Notes: generated by a model from the letters alone, not told the origin. Shown: positions 50,718 through 59,968, numbered from the stretch's first letter. The stretch is 64,000 nt of DNA from Caballeronia sp. NK8 (GCF_018408855.1 NZ_AP024327.1:248001-312000); one strand, 5' to 3'. Translations and numbers: made by a program.

Positions 50718-50795
50718 TCTGGCTTGTGAAAATTCAGACGTCGGCATCGAGGATGCCTGGCGCATCATGACTGGAAATCGTATTCGTTCTGCGAC

Positions 50796-50827
50796 GGCGA
50801 AACCTTCCACAGCGGGGAGGTTTCGCC
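50796..50827. repeat. Perfect 10-base inverted repeat between two minus-strand genes
   Basis: GGCGAAACCT (50796-50805) and AGGTTTCGCC (50818-50827) are exact complements across a 12-base loop, in the 156-base gap after the His-rich peptide gene. It has no T run on either strand, so it may be a factor-dependent terminator, an RNA-stabilising hairpin or an operator. Confidence 0.4.
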
Positions 50828-50873
50828 ATCTTCGATCAGTGCGTATAACGACTATGTGCGATATCGAAGAGGA

Positions 50874-51062
50874 TCAGCGACGCTCGCCATTCTTGGCGAA
50901 TTCGCCATCGTGGCCGCGCGTATCACGATGATCGCGATGCTCCGCGTGATGCTTGTGGCCGTTGTGATTGCCATTGTCGTGGTGGTAACCGTGATCCTTC
51001 GCGAAGGCGGCGCCAGTGAAGGTCAGCGCAACGGCGGCAAAAGCAGCGAGCTTGAATTTCAT
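50874..51062 (-). CDS. Small exported histidine-rich peptide
   Basis: A 62-residue protein with a clear signal peptide (MKFKLAAFAAVALTFTGAAFA, about 21 residues). The mature part of about 41 residues holds ten histidines in an Asp/Asn/Lys/Arg-rich context (HGYHHDNGNHNGHKHHAEHRDH), without cysteine or methionine. Such composition can bind nickel, zinc or copper in the periplasm or outside, but this is inference. AGGA stands ten bases or so before the ATG. Low complexity makes homology hard to see; the signal peptide and ribosome site argue that it is real. Confidence 0.65.
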   Translation of the reverse strand: MKFKLAAFAAVALTFTGAAFAKDHGYHHDNGNHNGHKHHAEHRDHRDTRGHDGEFAKNGERR

Positions 51063-51369
51063 ATAAATCTTTCTTTCCTGAATTAAAACGGTACGACGCG
51101 ACGTTGCGCCATTTCGCCTAACGGCGCGCCGTCTTTTGGCGTTGACCTCCGGGCCATAAATTGACATTCGTTGACAATGCTAAGTATTACGAGATAAGAA
51201 CGCGATTCAATAAGGGATCAGCCATCGCCCCTGATGCGATCAAACGCCCCGTTTTCCCCTCCCGCACCCAATCCAACCAAATAAGAGACAATATCGCCCT
51301 AGCTCGCTGACCGAGGACCGTGCCGAGCAAACATCAACTCGCGAGCCAGCATTCCGGGATATCCAAATA
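51063..51369. other. 307-base intergenic region with candidate promoter for the diguanylate cyclase gene
   Basis: Between the His-rich peptide gene and the diguanylate cyclase gene. It holds two TTGACA hexamers 10 bases apart (51161-51166 and 51171-51176) and a possible TATTAC -10 at 51185. A loop-less palindrome ACGGCGCGCCGT is at 51121-51132. The region is AT-richer than its surroundings near 51160-51210. No RNA gene was recognised. Confidence 0.5.
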
Positions 51370-52893
51370 GTGGCAACCGAAAAACGCTTTTCCCCGAGTC
51401 TGACTACCCCAGCGCCTTCGCGGCAGCGATTCTCCGCGCCGAACATCATCGTGCTGTGCGGCACGCTCATCGCGCTCGTCATGGTGGCGCTCTGCGCGCT
51501 GGTGCTGTATCAGGGCAGGCTCGACGCGCTCGATCGCGCGCGCGACACGTCGCGCAATCTCGCGTTGCTCGCCGAGCGCGATATCGAGCGCAATTTCGAG
51601 TTGTACGAGCTGTCCCTGCAGGCCGTCGTGGAAGGCGTGCAACGCGCCGATGTCATCGCGTTGCCGCCGCAACTGCGCAACGATGTTTTGTTCGATCGCG
51701 CCGCCACCGCGCGCGATCTCGGATCGATTCTCGTGCTCGACGCGAACGGCCAGATCGTCATCGATTCCGGCAGTCTGCCGCCACGTCAAGGCAACTTCGC
51801 GGACCGCCGCTATTTCACGGTGCAGCGGGATCATCCCGATACCGGTCTCTACATCAGCAGCCCCTACAACTCGCGTCTGCGCGGCGGTGCGCCCAGCATC
51901 GCGCTCAGCCGCAGGCTGTCGCATCCGGATGGATCGTTCGCGGGCGTCGCGATGATCGCGGTGAATCTCGAATACTTTCGCAATCTTTTCGCGGGCCTTT
52001 CGCTCGGGCCGCACGGCGCCGTGTCGCTGATCGGCCAGGACGGCGTGATGTTCATGCGTCAACCCTTCGATGCGAACGTGATCGGCCGCGACATCAGCCA
52101 TGCCGATACCTTCAAGCACTTTCGCGCCGCCGAACAAGGCAGCTTCAGCGAGATATCGTCGATCGACGGCAGGCGGCGTCTCTACTATTTCCGCAATTTT
52201 CCGAAGCTGCCGCTCATCATCATGGTGGCCGAGGGCGAAGAGGACATCTACGCGGCATGGCATCGGCGCGCGATCATCATCGGTTCGTCGATGGGCGTGC
52301 TCGCCGCCGGTTTCATCGCGTTGTCGTTCGTGCTCGCTGCGCAATTCAGGCGGCGCATGCGCGCCGAATCGGAGCTGCAGTTGCTCGCGCGCACCGATGG
52401 CCTGACCGGGCTCCATAATCGCCGGACGCTGGGCGAGATTCTCGATCAGGAATGGCGCAGGGCGTGTCGCACGCGCAGTCTGTTTTCCCTGCTGTTCGTC
52501 GATATCGATCGCTTCAAGGCCTACAACGACGCCTACGGCCATCAGGCAGGCGACGACGCGCTCGCGGCCGTCGCGCGCTGCATCGGCGACAACATCCGGC
52601 GGCCCGGCGATACCGCTGCGCGCTATGGCGGCGAAGAGTTCGTCGTCGTGTTGCCCGACACGCCGGCCGAGGGCGCGGCGCACATCGCGGAGCAGATTCG
52701 CGCGGCCATCAGCGATCTCTCGATCGAGCACGCGGGCAGCGAATTCGGCCGCGTCACGGCGAGCATCGGCCTCGCGAGCTGGCGTCCCGAACGCGACGAC
52801 GACGTGCGCTCGCTCATCCGCGCCGCCGACGAAGCGCTCTACGACGCGAAGGCATCCGGGCGAAACCGGGTCATGCGGGCGAGTCCGGCCTGA
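51370..52893 (+). CDS. Membrane diguanylate cyclase with periplasmic sensor (dCache-like) and GGDEF domain
   Basis: A 507-residue enzyme that makes cyclic di-GMP. A first membrane segment lies at about 20-43, a periplasmic PAS/dCache-like part at about 50-285, and a second membrane segment at about 300-325. The GGDEF domain is the last 170 residues. The active motif is GGEEF (420-424) and the inhibitory I-site RPGD (411-414) stands five residues before it, so product feedback is expected. The start is GTG at 51370. No effector or phosphodiesterase is nearby. Confidence 0.9.
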   Translation: MATEKRFSPSLTTPAPSRQRFSAPNIIVLCGTLIALVMVALCALVLYQGRLDALDRARDTSRNLALLAERDIERNFELYELSLQAVVEGVQRADVIALPPQLRNDVLFDRAATARDLGSILVLDANGQIVIDSGSLPPRQGNFADRRYFTVQRDHPDTGLYISSPYNSRLRGGAPSIALSRRLSHPDGSFAGVAMIAVNLEYFRNLFAGLSLGPHGAVSLIGQDGVMFMRQPFDANVIGRDISHADTFKHFRAAEQGSFSEISSIDGRRRLYYFRNFPKLPLIIMVAEGEEDIYAAWHRRAIIIGSSMGVLAAGFIALSFVLAAQFRRRMRAESELQLLARTDGLTGLHNRRTLGEILDQEWRRACRTRSLFSLLFVDIDRFKAYNDAYGHQAGDDALAAVARCIGDNIRRPGDTAARYGGEEFVVVLPDTPAEGAAHIAEQIRAAISDLSIEHAGSEFGRVTASIGLASWRPERDDDVRSLIRAADEALYDAKASGRNRVMRASPA

Positions 52894-52911
52894 AGTCCGC
52901 CTGAAGCGCGC

Positions 52912-53859
52912 TTACTGCGCCGCGCCGCCCGCCATCGTCTCGATGATGCTTTCGAGTTGCGCGCTCATCGGCATGTCGAGGCTCGTGCCGGACGGCAGGC
53001 GCTGAAGGAACCAGCGCTTGTACTGCCGCTCGATTTCGCCATCGGCGGCGAGCGTCTGGAACGCGTCTCGCACGACCTGCGCGAGTTGCGGATCGTTCTT
53101 GCGGAACATGATGCCGTACGGGTCATACGACAGATAATCGCCGATCACCTGATACGCGCCGCCCTTCGCGCGATTTTCGGCGATGAGGCCATACAGCAGC
53201 ACGTCGTCGGTGGCGAACGCATCGGCCTGGCCGTTCGCGACGCGCGCGAAGCCTTCTGCATGATCCGGCACGACCTGCAACTGCAGGCCGAGCGCGAACT
53301 TCTTGTCGAGATCGCGCAAGGCCTTTTCATTGGTGGTGCCTGCGGTGACCGCGACCTTCTTTCCCGCGAGATCGCGGAACGAGCGGATCGGCGAGCCTTG
53401 CTTGACCATCACCTTGGTGCCGGCCACGAAGAAGATCGGCGAAAAGGCCACGCGTTTCTGGCGTTCGAGATTGCTCGTGGTCGAGCCGCATTCCAGATCG
53501 ACTTTTCCGTCGACGACCGCATCGATGCGATTCTCCGGCGTGACCGGCACCCACTGGATATTCAGGCGCTTGTGGATGGCGTCGCCGATCGCCGCGACAA
53601 GCGACTTGCACAGTTCGATGGAATAGCCGATAGGCTCCTTGCGCGCGCCCAGATACGAAAACGGCACCGACGCGTCGCGATAGCCGAGCGCGATCGTGCC
53701 CGTGTCGCGCGCCTTGGCGAGCGTGCCGGTCAGCGTCGCGGGGGCGTAGGCGTCGGCGTTTGGCGGCGGTGTCTGCACGTCGTCGGCCGCGCGCGCGCCG
53801 CAAGCCATGGCGATCAGGCTGGCCGAAGCCAGCGCCGCCCAGAAGCGCTGCATCTTCAT
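52912..53859 (-). CDS. Amino-acid ABC transporter substrate-binding protein (GltI/type III family)
   Basis: A 315-residue periplasmic protein for glutamate, aspartate or a similar amino acid. The signal peptide is MKMQRFWAALASASLIAMACGARA. The family motif is TLAKARDTGTIALGYRDASVPFSYL at the start, then GYSIELCKSLVAAIGD and DLECGSTTSNLERQKRVAFSPIFFV, the SBP type III pattern. LAGKKVAVTAGTTNEKALRDL forms the second lobe. No permease or ATPase lies beside it; its gene is followed by a symporter gene on the same strand, which is an unusual pairing, so an orphan binding protein is possible. Confidence 0.86.
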   Translation of the reverse strand: MKMQRFWAALASASLIAMACGARAADDVQTPPPNADAYAPATLTGTLAKARDTGTIALGYRDASVPFSYLGARKEPIGYSIELCKSLVAAIGDAIHKRLNIQWVPVTPENRIDAVVDGKVDLECGSTTSNLERQKRVAFSPIFFVAGTKVMVKQGSPIRSFRDLAGKKVAVTAGTTNEKALRDLDKKFALGLQLQVVPDHAEGFARVANGQADAFATDDVLLYGLIAENRAKGGAYQVIGDYLSYDPYGIMFRKNDPQLAQVVRDAFQTLAADGEIERQYKRWFLQRLPSGTSLDMPMSAQLESIIETMAGGAAQ

Positions 53860-53871
53860 GACTCGCCTCCG

Positions 53872-55179
53872 TCAGACCTGTGCCGGATGCGCGAGCGAGG
53901 CGTCCTGTTCGGCCTCGATGCGCGCCGCATTCGCCGCCGCGTCCTGCTCCGACAACAACTCGCCTTCCCACTTGGCGACCACCGCGCTCGCGATGGAGTT
54001 GCCCACGGCGTTCGTGGCGGACCGGCCCATGTCGAGGAACGTGTCCACGCCGAGGATCAGCAGCAGGCCCGCCTCGGGAATGTTGAAGTGATTGAGCGTG
54101 GCGGCGATCACGACCAGCGACGCGCGCGGTACGCCCGCCATGCCCTTCGATGTCAGCATCAGGATCAGCAGCATCGTGATCTGCGTGCTGATCGACAGAT
54201 GAATGTTGTACGCCTGCGCGATGAACAGCGTCGCGAACGTGCAGTACATCATCGAGCCGTCGAGGTTGAACGAGTAGCCCATCGGCATCACGAAGCTCGA
54301 GATCTTGCGCTTCACGCCGAAGCGGTCGAGCGCGTCGAGGATCTTCGGATACGCGGCCTCGGAACTGGCGGTCGCGAATGACAGCATGAACGCTTCCTTG
54401 ATGAGCGACAGCAGCCTGAAGACGCGTCGTTTGAGAAACGCGAAGCCGGCGAGCACGAGCAGTCCCCACAGCAGAAACAGGCTCAGGTAGAAGTCGGCCA
54501 TGAAGACGGCGAACTTCAGCAGGATCGTGAGCCCGTTGACCGCCACGGTGGCGGCCATGGCGGCGAGCACGGCGAGCGGCGCGAGCTTCATCACGTAGCC
54601 GGTGATCTTGAGCATCACGTGCGAGAGCTGATCGATCGCGGCGAGCAGCACCTTGCCTTTCTCGCCGAGCGCGGCGAGCGCGACGCCGAAGAACATCGAG
54701 AACACGACGATCTGCAGGATCTCGTTGTTGGCCATCGATTCGGCGAAGGAGCGCGGCACCATATGGCCGACGAAGTCCTTCAGCGTGAATTTCGATGTCG
54801 CGAGATTCGCCGACGCGCCGATGTCGGGCAGCGGCAAGCCGAGGTTGTCGCCGGGCCTGAGCAGATTCGACATCACGAGCCCGAGCAGCAGCGAAATGAG
54901 CGAAGCGGTGACGAACCAGCCGAGCGCCTTGGCGAACACGCGTCCGACGGAGGCCGCGTCGCCCATGTGCGCGATGCCGACGACCAGCGTGGAAAACACC
55001 AGCGGCCCGATCAGCATCTTGATCAGCCGCAGAAAGACATCGGACACGAGCGAGATGTAACCGGCGATCTCCGTGGCGGCTTTTTTATCGGGGAAGCTCA
55101 TGAAGATCATGTAGCCGAGCCCGATGCCTAAGACCATCGCGCCCAGGATCCAGATGGCTGCGGAATTCTTCTTGTTCAT
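53872..55179 (-). CDS. Dicarboxylate/amino acid:cation symporter (DctA/GltP family)
   Basis: A 435-residue transporter of the DAACS family. It has eight main hydrophobic segments and two re-entrant loops. The serine-rich hairpin is FATASSEAAYPKILDALDRFGV, and the second is GYSFNLDGSMMYCTFATLFIAQAYNI plus SKGMAGVPRASLVVIAATLNHFNIPEAG, where the Asp of DTFLDMGRSATNAVGNSIAS binds the substrate. The substrate is probably glutamate, aspartate or a C4-dicarboxylate. It lies 12 bases upstream of the binding-protein gene on the minus strand. The ATG at 55179 gives the standard family start. Confidence 0.9.
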   Translation of the reverse strand: MNKKNSAAIWILGAMVLGIGLGYMIFMSFPDKKAATEIAGYISLVSDVFLRLIKMLIGPLVFSTLVVGIAHMGDAASVGRVFAKALGWFVTASLISLLLGLVMSNLLRPGDNLGLPLPDIGASANLATSKFTLKDFVGHMVPRSFAESMANNEILQIVVFSMFFGVALAALGEKGKVLLAAIDQLSHVMLKITGYVMKLAPLAVLAAMAATVAVNGLTILLKFAVFMADFYLSLFLLWGLLVLAGFAFLKRRVFRLLSLIKEAFMLSFATASSEAAYPKILDALDRFGVKRKISSFVMPMGYSFNLDGSMMYCTFATLFIAQAYNIHLSISTQITMLLILMLTSKGMAGVPRASLVVIAATLNHFNIPEAGLLLILGVDTFLDMGRSATNAVGNSIASAVVAKWEGELLSEQDAAANAARIEAEQDASLAHPAQV

Positions 55180-55389
55180 CTCCAGGCCTCCAGTGACTGC
55201 ATATCGAACGATTGCGTGTGGAATTTCGGATGGAACAGGCGAAGCGGGGCGGGCGCGGCCCGGCGCGTGTCCGCGACAGTCAGATGGTAACGTCGCGCCC
55301 CGATCTCTGCTGGCAGTGTAAACGCGGTTGCGGAACTCGCGCACGAATTGCCTAAACTGAACTGAATCGACAGGTTCGGGCTGCGGACC

Positions 55390-56820
55390 ATGATCGAACT
55401 CGACAGACTCGCCCAGATCCGTATCTTCGCCGATCTCCCGCAAGACCGGCTGGCATGGTTGAGCGATCGCGTCAGCGAATTCTCGATAGCGGCGGGCGAC
55501 GTGGTGCTGCGCGAAGGCGACATGGCCACGAACCTCACGATCCTTCTCGACGGCGAACTCGTCGCGACGCAAAGCGCCGGCGGAGAGCACGATGTCGAGC
55601 GCTATGTCAGGCCGGAGGCATTCGGCACGCCCTGCGTGATGGCGTCGATACCCTATCCGGTCACGCTCACCGCCACGCGCGATTGCCGGCTCGCGCGCCT
55701 GCCGGAAGCGGCGTTCCGTGAACTGTTCGTGTCATGCGGCTCGTTCAGCCAGGCCGTCGCGCGCGTGATGAGCGACTGGCTGACCGCGCTCGAAACCGCC
55801 GCGCTCAATCGCAGCCGGCTCGCCGCACTGGGCAAGCTCGCGGCGGGACTCGCGCATGAGATGAACAATCCGGCATCGGCGTTGACGAGCGGGCTTGCCT
55901 ACGTGCGCCGAGAGCTCGACGCGCTCGAAGCGTCGGCGCTCGCGCTCGGCCGTCACGCGGTATCGAAGGAAATGCTCGAACGGCTCGGCGCGCTCGTCGC
56001 CCGCAAGGCCGTGGCGGCGGCGGGTCCGATTTGCCAGAGCGAGCGCGAGTCGCGCCTTGCCGACTGGCTCGCCGCGCGCCAGGTGACGAAGCCATGGCGG
56101 GTTGCACCGGCGCTCGCGGCACGCGGCGTCGCGCCGGACGACCTCGCGCCGCTCGCGGACGAACTGAGCCCGGCGCAACTCGATGCGGCCATCGGCTGGA
56201 TCGCGCGTGTGCTGGATCTTCGCGGTGTGGTGGATGACGCGGCGCAAGGCGCGCAGCGCATCTTCGATATCGTCGCGGCGATGAAATCCTATTCGTTCAT
56301 GGATCAGGGGCCGCAACAGGAAATCGATCTGCACGACGGCCTCGACAACACGCTGATGGTGATGACGCACGAGACACAGCGCGGCATCGCGATCACGCGC
56401 GCGTACGATCGCAGCCTGCCGCGCATCCAGGCCTACGGAAGCGAGCTCAATCAGGTCTGGACGAGCATCGTCGAGAATGCGATCGAGGCGATGGACGGGC
56501 AGGGCGCCATTGCGATCCACACGCGCCGCGACGGCGACGACGCCGTCGTCGAAATCGCCGATAACGGCCCGGGCATTCCACCCGACGCGCTGGAGCACGT
56601 GTTCGAGCCGTTCTACACGTCGAAGTATGCGCTCCATGCACACGGCCCGAGCCTGGGTCTCGGTCTGCATATCGCGTACCGCATCGTGGTGAACCGGCAC
56701 GGCGGAACGATCGGCGCGCGATCGGATGCGAACGGCACGGTCTTTCGGGTCACGCTGCCGCTCGCGGGGACACGCGCGAAAGTGCCTGCAAGCGGGCGGC
56801 TTGCGGGTCCGGTGCTGTGA
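55390..56820 (+). CDS. Cyclic-nucleotide-binding-domain sensor histidine kinase (first copy)
   Basis: A 476-residue soluble kinase. Residues 1-115 are a CNB/Crp-like domain (LAQIRIFADLPQDRLAWLSDRVSEF, EGDMATNLTILLDGELVA). The phospho-accepting histidine is H156 in GLAHEMNNP. After a long insert come the second helix AAMKSYSFMDQG and a complete ATPase domain: N363 in VENAIEAM, DNGPGIP (391-397), FEPFYTSK (405-412) and GLGLH. No membrane segment exists, so the signal is cytoplasmic, possibly a nucleotide or redox change. It is coupled in arrangement to the receiver fusion at 56907 and to a second, similar kinase. Confidence 0.88.
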   Translation: MIELDRLAQIRIFADLPQDRLAWLSDRVSEFSIAAGDVVLREGDMATNLTILLDGELVATQSAGGEHDVERYVRPEAFGTPCVMASIPYPVTLTATRDCRLARLPEAAFRELFVSCGSFSQAVARVMSDWLTALETAALNRSRLAALGKLAAGLAHEMNNPASALTSGLAYVRRELDALEASALALGRHAVSKEMLERLGALVARKAVAAAGPICQSERESRLADWLAARQVTKPWRVAPALAARGVAPDDLAPLADELSPAQLDAAIGWIARVLDLRGVVDDAAQGAQRIFDIVAAMKSYSFMDQGPQQEIDLHDGLDNTLMVMTHETQRGIAITRAYDRSLPRIQAYGSELNQVWTSIVENAIEAMDGQGAIAIHTRRDGDDAVVEIADNGPGIPPDALEHVFEPFYTSKYALHAHGPSLGLGLHIAYRIVVNRHGGTIGARSDANGTVFRVTLPLAGTRAKVPASGRLAGPVL

Positions 56821-56906
56821 TGAAAGGTGCGCGAAACCTCGTCGCCATAGCGTCTACAATGTCTGCAACGCATGCCGCGCCCGCAGTCGTGAGCGCCTGA
56901 GCCGCC

Positions 56907-58568
56907 ATGGACAAGCCCGTGATTCTCGCCGTGGACGACGACCCGATCGTGGCCGGCGCGGTGGCGCGTGACTTGCAGATCGCATACGGCGAGCATTATC
57001 AGATCGTGCGCATGGATTCGGGACCGGCGGCGCTGGAGGCGGCGCAGCATTTGCGCCTGCAGAACCGGTCGGTGGCGCTTTTCATCGCGGATCAGCGCAT
57101 GCCGAAGATGAGCGGCATCGAGTTTCTCGAACAGGCCATCGAACTGTTTCCCGAAGCCAAGCGCGTGCTGCTGACCGCCTACGCCGACACCGACGCCGCC
57201 ATCCGCGCGATCAACACGGTGCATCTCGATCAGTATCTGCTCAAGCCCTGGCACCCACCCGAGCAGAACTTCTATCCGGCGCTCGACGACCTGCTCGCCG
57301 ACTGGCACGCGTCGTCGCGTTCGGCGTTTCAGGGCATCCGCATTCTCGATCACCGCTGGTCGCCGCAAGGGCATCAACTGCGCGATTTCATGGCGCGCAA
57401 TCACATTCCGTTTCGCTGGCTCGACGTCGAACGTCACGCCGAAGCCGAACCGCTTCTGAGCGCGCTCGCGCCGGGGCAGCGTCACCTGCCGGTGATCGTG
57501 TTCGAGGACGGCAGCGTGCAGAGCCGTCCCACGACCGCGCAGATCGCCGAAAAGGTCGGGCTGCACACGCGTTCGACGACGCCGTTCCACGACCTCGTGA
57601 TCGTCGGCGGTGGACCGGCCGGACTGGCGGCGGCCGTGTACGGCGCATCGGAAGGGCTGCATGTCGCGATCATCGAGTGCGACGCGCCCGGCGGACAGGC
57701 CGGCACCAGTTCGCATATCGACAACTATCTCGGCTTTCCGTCCGGCGTGAGCGGCGCGGACCTGTCGCGGCGTGCGCTCGCGCAGGCGCGGCGCTTCGGC
57801 GCGGAGATGATCCTCACGCAGCACGCGGTGGGGCTGCGTATCGAGCCGCCGTACAAGTTCGTCAGGCTATCGGATGGATCGGAAGTAAGCTGTCTCGCGC
57901 TGATGGTCGCGAGCGGCGTGTCGTATCGCAAGCTGGAAGCACGCGGGGTGCAGGAACTGACGGGCGCGGGCGTGTATTACGGTGCGGCGCTGGTGGAGGC
58001 CGTCGCGTGCGCGAATCAGGACCTGTATATCGTCGGCGGTGCGAATTCTGCCGGCCAGGGCGCGATGTTTCTGTCGAAGTACGCGCGCTCGGTCACGATC
58101 CTGTGTCGCGGGCCGTCGTTGAGCGCGGGCATGTCGCACTACCTCGTCGAGCAGATTCACGAGACCGAGAACATTCGCGTGCGCCCGCATACGGAAGTCG
58201 AGAGCGTGAGCGGCGACGGGCATCTCGCGGACATCACGCTGCGCGACCTGCAGACCGGAGATTCGGAGACCGTTCCGGCGAGCGGGCTGTTCGTGTTCAT
58301 CGGCGCGGCGCCGTGCACGGAATGGCTGCGCGGCGTGGTCGAGCGCGACGAGCACGGCTTTCTGCTGACGGGCCGCGCGCTCGTCAAAGGCGGGCGCGCG
58401 CCCGCGGGATGGGAGTCCGGGCGCGATCCGTTCCTGCTCGAAACGAGCGTGCCCGGCATTTTCGCGGCGGGCGACGTGCGCGCCGATTCGGTCAAGCGCG
58501 TCGCGGCGGCGGTGGGCGAAGGCTCGATCGCCGTGCATTTCATCCATCAATATCTCGCGAATCCATGA
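56907..58568 (+). CDS. Fused response regulator-glutaredoxin-like-thioredoxin reductase-like protein
   Basis: A 553-residue three-domain protein. Receiver (1-125): acidic D10-D12, phospho-acceptor D62 in ADQRMP, T90 and K113. Middle (140-222): a glutaredoxin-like fold (IRILDHRWSPQGHQLRDFMARNHIPF, cis-Pro in HLPVIVFEDG), but the CxxC place reads WSPQ (151-154). C-terminal (228-553): a FAD/NAD(P)H thioredoxin-reductase-like part with GGGPAGL (234-240), GGANSAGQGA (377-386) and AGDVR; the CxxC between the two halves is replaced by YYGAALVEA. So it is a flavoprotein controlled by phosphorylation, without redox cysteines of the usual kind. It lies between two kinases. Confidence 0.88.
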   Translation: MDKPVILAVDDDPIVAGAVARDLQIAYGEHYQIVRMDSGPAALEAAQHLRLQNRSVALFIADQRMPKMSGIEFLEQAIELFPEAKRVLLTAYADTDAAIRAINTVHLDQYLLKPWHPPEQNFYPALDDLLADWHASSRSAFQGIRILDHRWSPQGHQLRDFMARNHIPFRWLDVERHAEAEPLLSALAPGQRHLPVIVFEDGSVQSRPTTAQIAEKVGLHTRSTTPFHDLVIVGGGPAGLAAAVYGASEGLHVAIIECDAPGGQAGTSSHIDNYLGFPSGVSGADLSRRALAQARRFGAEMILTQHAVGLRIEPPYKFVRLSDGSEVSCLALMVASGVSYRKLEARGVQELTGAGVYYGAALVEAVACANQDLYIVGGANSAGQGAMFLSKYARSVTILCRGPSLSAGMSHYLVEQIHETENIRVRPHTEVESVSGDGHLADITLRDLQTGDSETVPASGLFVFIGAAPCTEWLRGVVERDEHGFLLTGRALVKGGRAPAGWESGRDPFLLETSVPGIFAAGDVRADSVKRVAAAVGEGSIAVHFIHQYLANP

Positions 58569-59968
58569 GCGATCCGTCGATGCTCTTCGAGATGCCGCTC
58601 TTCGCGGTCTTGTCCGCCGAGCGCAAGCAGTGGCTCAGCGCGAATCTGAGCGAGCATCGCCTGAAGCGTGGCGAAGTCCTGATGCGCGAAGGACAGACCG
58701 TGACGCATCAGTTCATCCTGCTCGAAGGCGAGCTGCTGACTGAAAAGCTCGTCGCGGGCCGGCAGGTGATCGACGATACGCGCCCCGCGCCGGTTTCGGT
58801 CGCGGAGGCTTCGTTGCTCGCGGGCATGCCGCTGCCGCTCACCTTCAGCGCGAACACGGACTGCTATCTCGTCTCGCTGACCGAGAGCGTCGTGCGTACG
58901 CTGTTGAGCGAATGCGAGTCCTTCAGCAAGCAGATCTTCCAGTCGATGTACGGCCGCATCAGCGCCTACGACACCTTCATTCTGAGCGGCGAGAAGCTGG
59001 CCGCGCTCGGACGCCTGTCGGCGGGGCTCGCGCACGAGCTGAACAATCCGGCGGCGGCCGTGGCGCGCGCGGCGGACGGCATGCGCGACGCGCTCGACAG
59101 TCTGCATCGGGCGACGCGCGCGCTCGTCCTGTGCGCGATGCCCGCCGACATCATGGATACGCTCGACGCCTGGGCGAGCCGCGCGCCGCCCGTCGTCGAC
59201 GCCACGCCGCAGGGCGCGTTGCGGCAGAGCGAAACGGAAGAGCGTTTCGCGCAGTGGCTTTCTTCACACGGGTTCGCGAAGCCCTGGCTGATCGCGCCGC
59301 GCCTCGTGGCGGCCGGTTTTGCGCCGGAAGAACTGGAGTCCGTAGCGGCGCGCGTGAGCCGCGAGCAATTCGGCGCGGGTGTCCGCTGGCTTGCCGCGAC
59401 ATTCGAGATGCGCTTTCTGTCGGAGCAGACGTGGCTCGGCGCCGGACGCATCTCGGAGATCGTGAAGGCGATGAAGTCGTACTCCTACATGGATCAGGCG
59501 CCGCTGCAGGAAGTCGACATCCACACCGGTATCGAGGATACGTTGACCATCATGCAGCATCGGCTGAAGCATGGCGTGGTCGTCACGCGGGACTACGATC
59601 GCGCGTTGCCGCCCGTGCCGGTGTACGGCAGCGAGCTGAATCAGGTGTGGACCAATCTGATCGACAACGCCATCGACGCGATGGAAGAAAACGGCGAGCT
59701 CACGATCCGCTCGCATCGGGAAGGCAACTGCGCGGTGATCGAGATATCCGACACGGGCCACGGCATACCGGCCGATATCCTGCCGCGCCTGTTCGAGCCG
59801 TTTTTCACGACCAAGCCGCCCGGCAAGGGCAATGGGCTGGGGCTGCACATCGCGTACCGGACGGTGGTGCATCGGCACGACGGCCGGCTCAACGTGGTCG
59901 CGAACGATAGCGGCACCACGTTTCAGGTGCGCCTGCCGCTCGAGCATCGGCACGCGGCGGCGCGCTGA
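58565..59968 (+). CDS. Cyclic-nucleotide-binding-domain sensor histidine kinase (second copy)
   Basis: A 467-residue soluble kinase built like the one at 55390. The CNB-like domain covers 1-120 (LFEMPLFAVLSAERKQWLSANLSEHRLKRGEVL). The phospho-accepting histidine is H158 in GLAHELNNPA. The central insert (residues about 220-300) is clearly related to that of the first kinase (FAKPWLIAPRLVAAGFAPEELE, then KAMKSYSYMDQ). The ATPase motifs are IDNAIDAM, SDTGHGIP, FEPFFTTK and GNGLGLHIAYR. Its ATG overlaps the receiver fusion stop as ATGA, so they are cotranscribed. It probably passes phosphate to D62 of that protein, as may the first kinase. Confidence 0.88.
   Translation: MSDPSMLFEMPLFAVLSAERKQWLSANLSEHRLKRGEVLMREGQTVTHQFILLEGELLTEKLVAGRQVIDDTRPAPVSVAEASLLAGMPLPLTFSANTDCYLVSLTESVVRTLLSECESFSKQIFQSMYGRISAYDTFILSGEKLAALGRLSAGLAHELNNPAAAVARAADGMRDALDSLHRATRALVLCAMPADIMDTLDAWASRAPPVVDATPQGALRQSETEERFAQWLSSHGFAKPWLIAPRLVAAGFAPEELESVAARVSREQFGAGVRWLAATFEMRFLSEQTWLGAGRISEIVKAMKSYSYMDQAPLQEVDIHTGIEDTLTIMQHRLKHGVVVTRDYDRALPPVPVYGSELNQVWTNLIDNAIDAMEENGELTIRSHREGNCAVIEISDTGHGIPADILPRLFEPFFTTKPPGKGNGLGLHIAYRTVVHRHDGRLNVVANDSGTTFQVRLPLEHRHAAAR

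Noticed and set aside
51121..51132. Palindrome ACGGCGCGCCGT followed by CTTTT as a terminator
   Set aside because: It has no loop, the T run is short, and no gene ends nearby on the plus strand.
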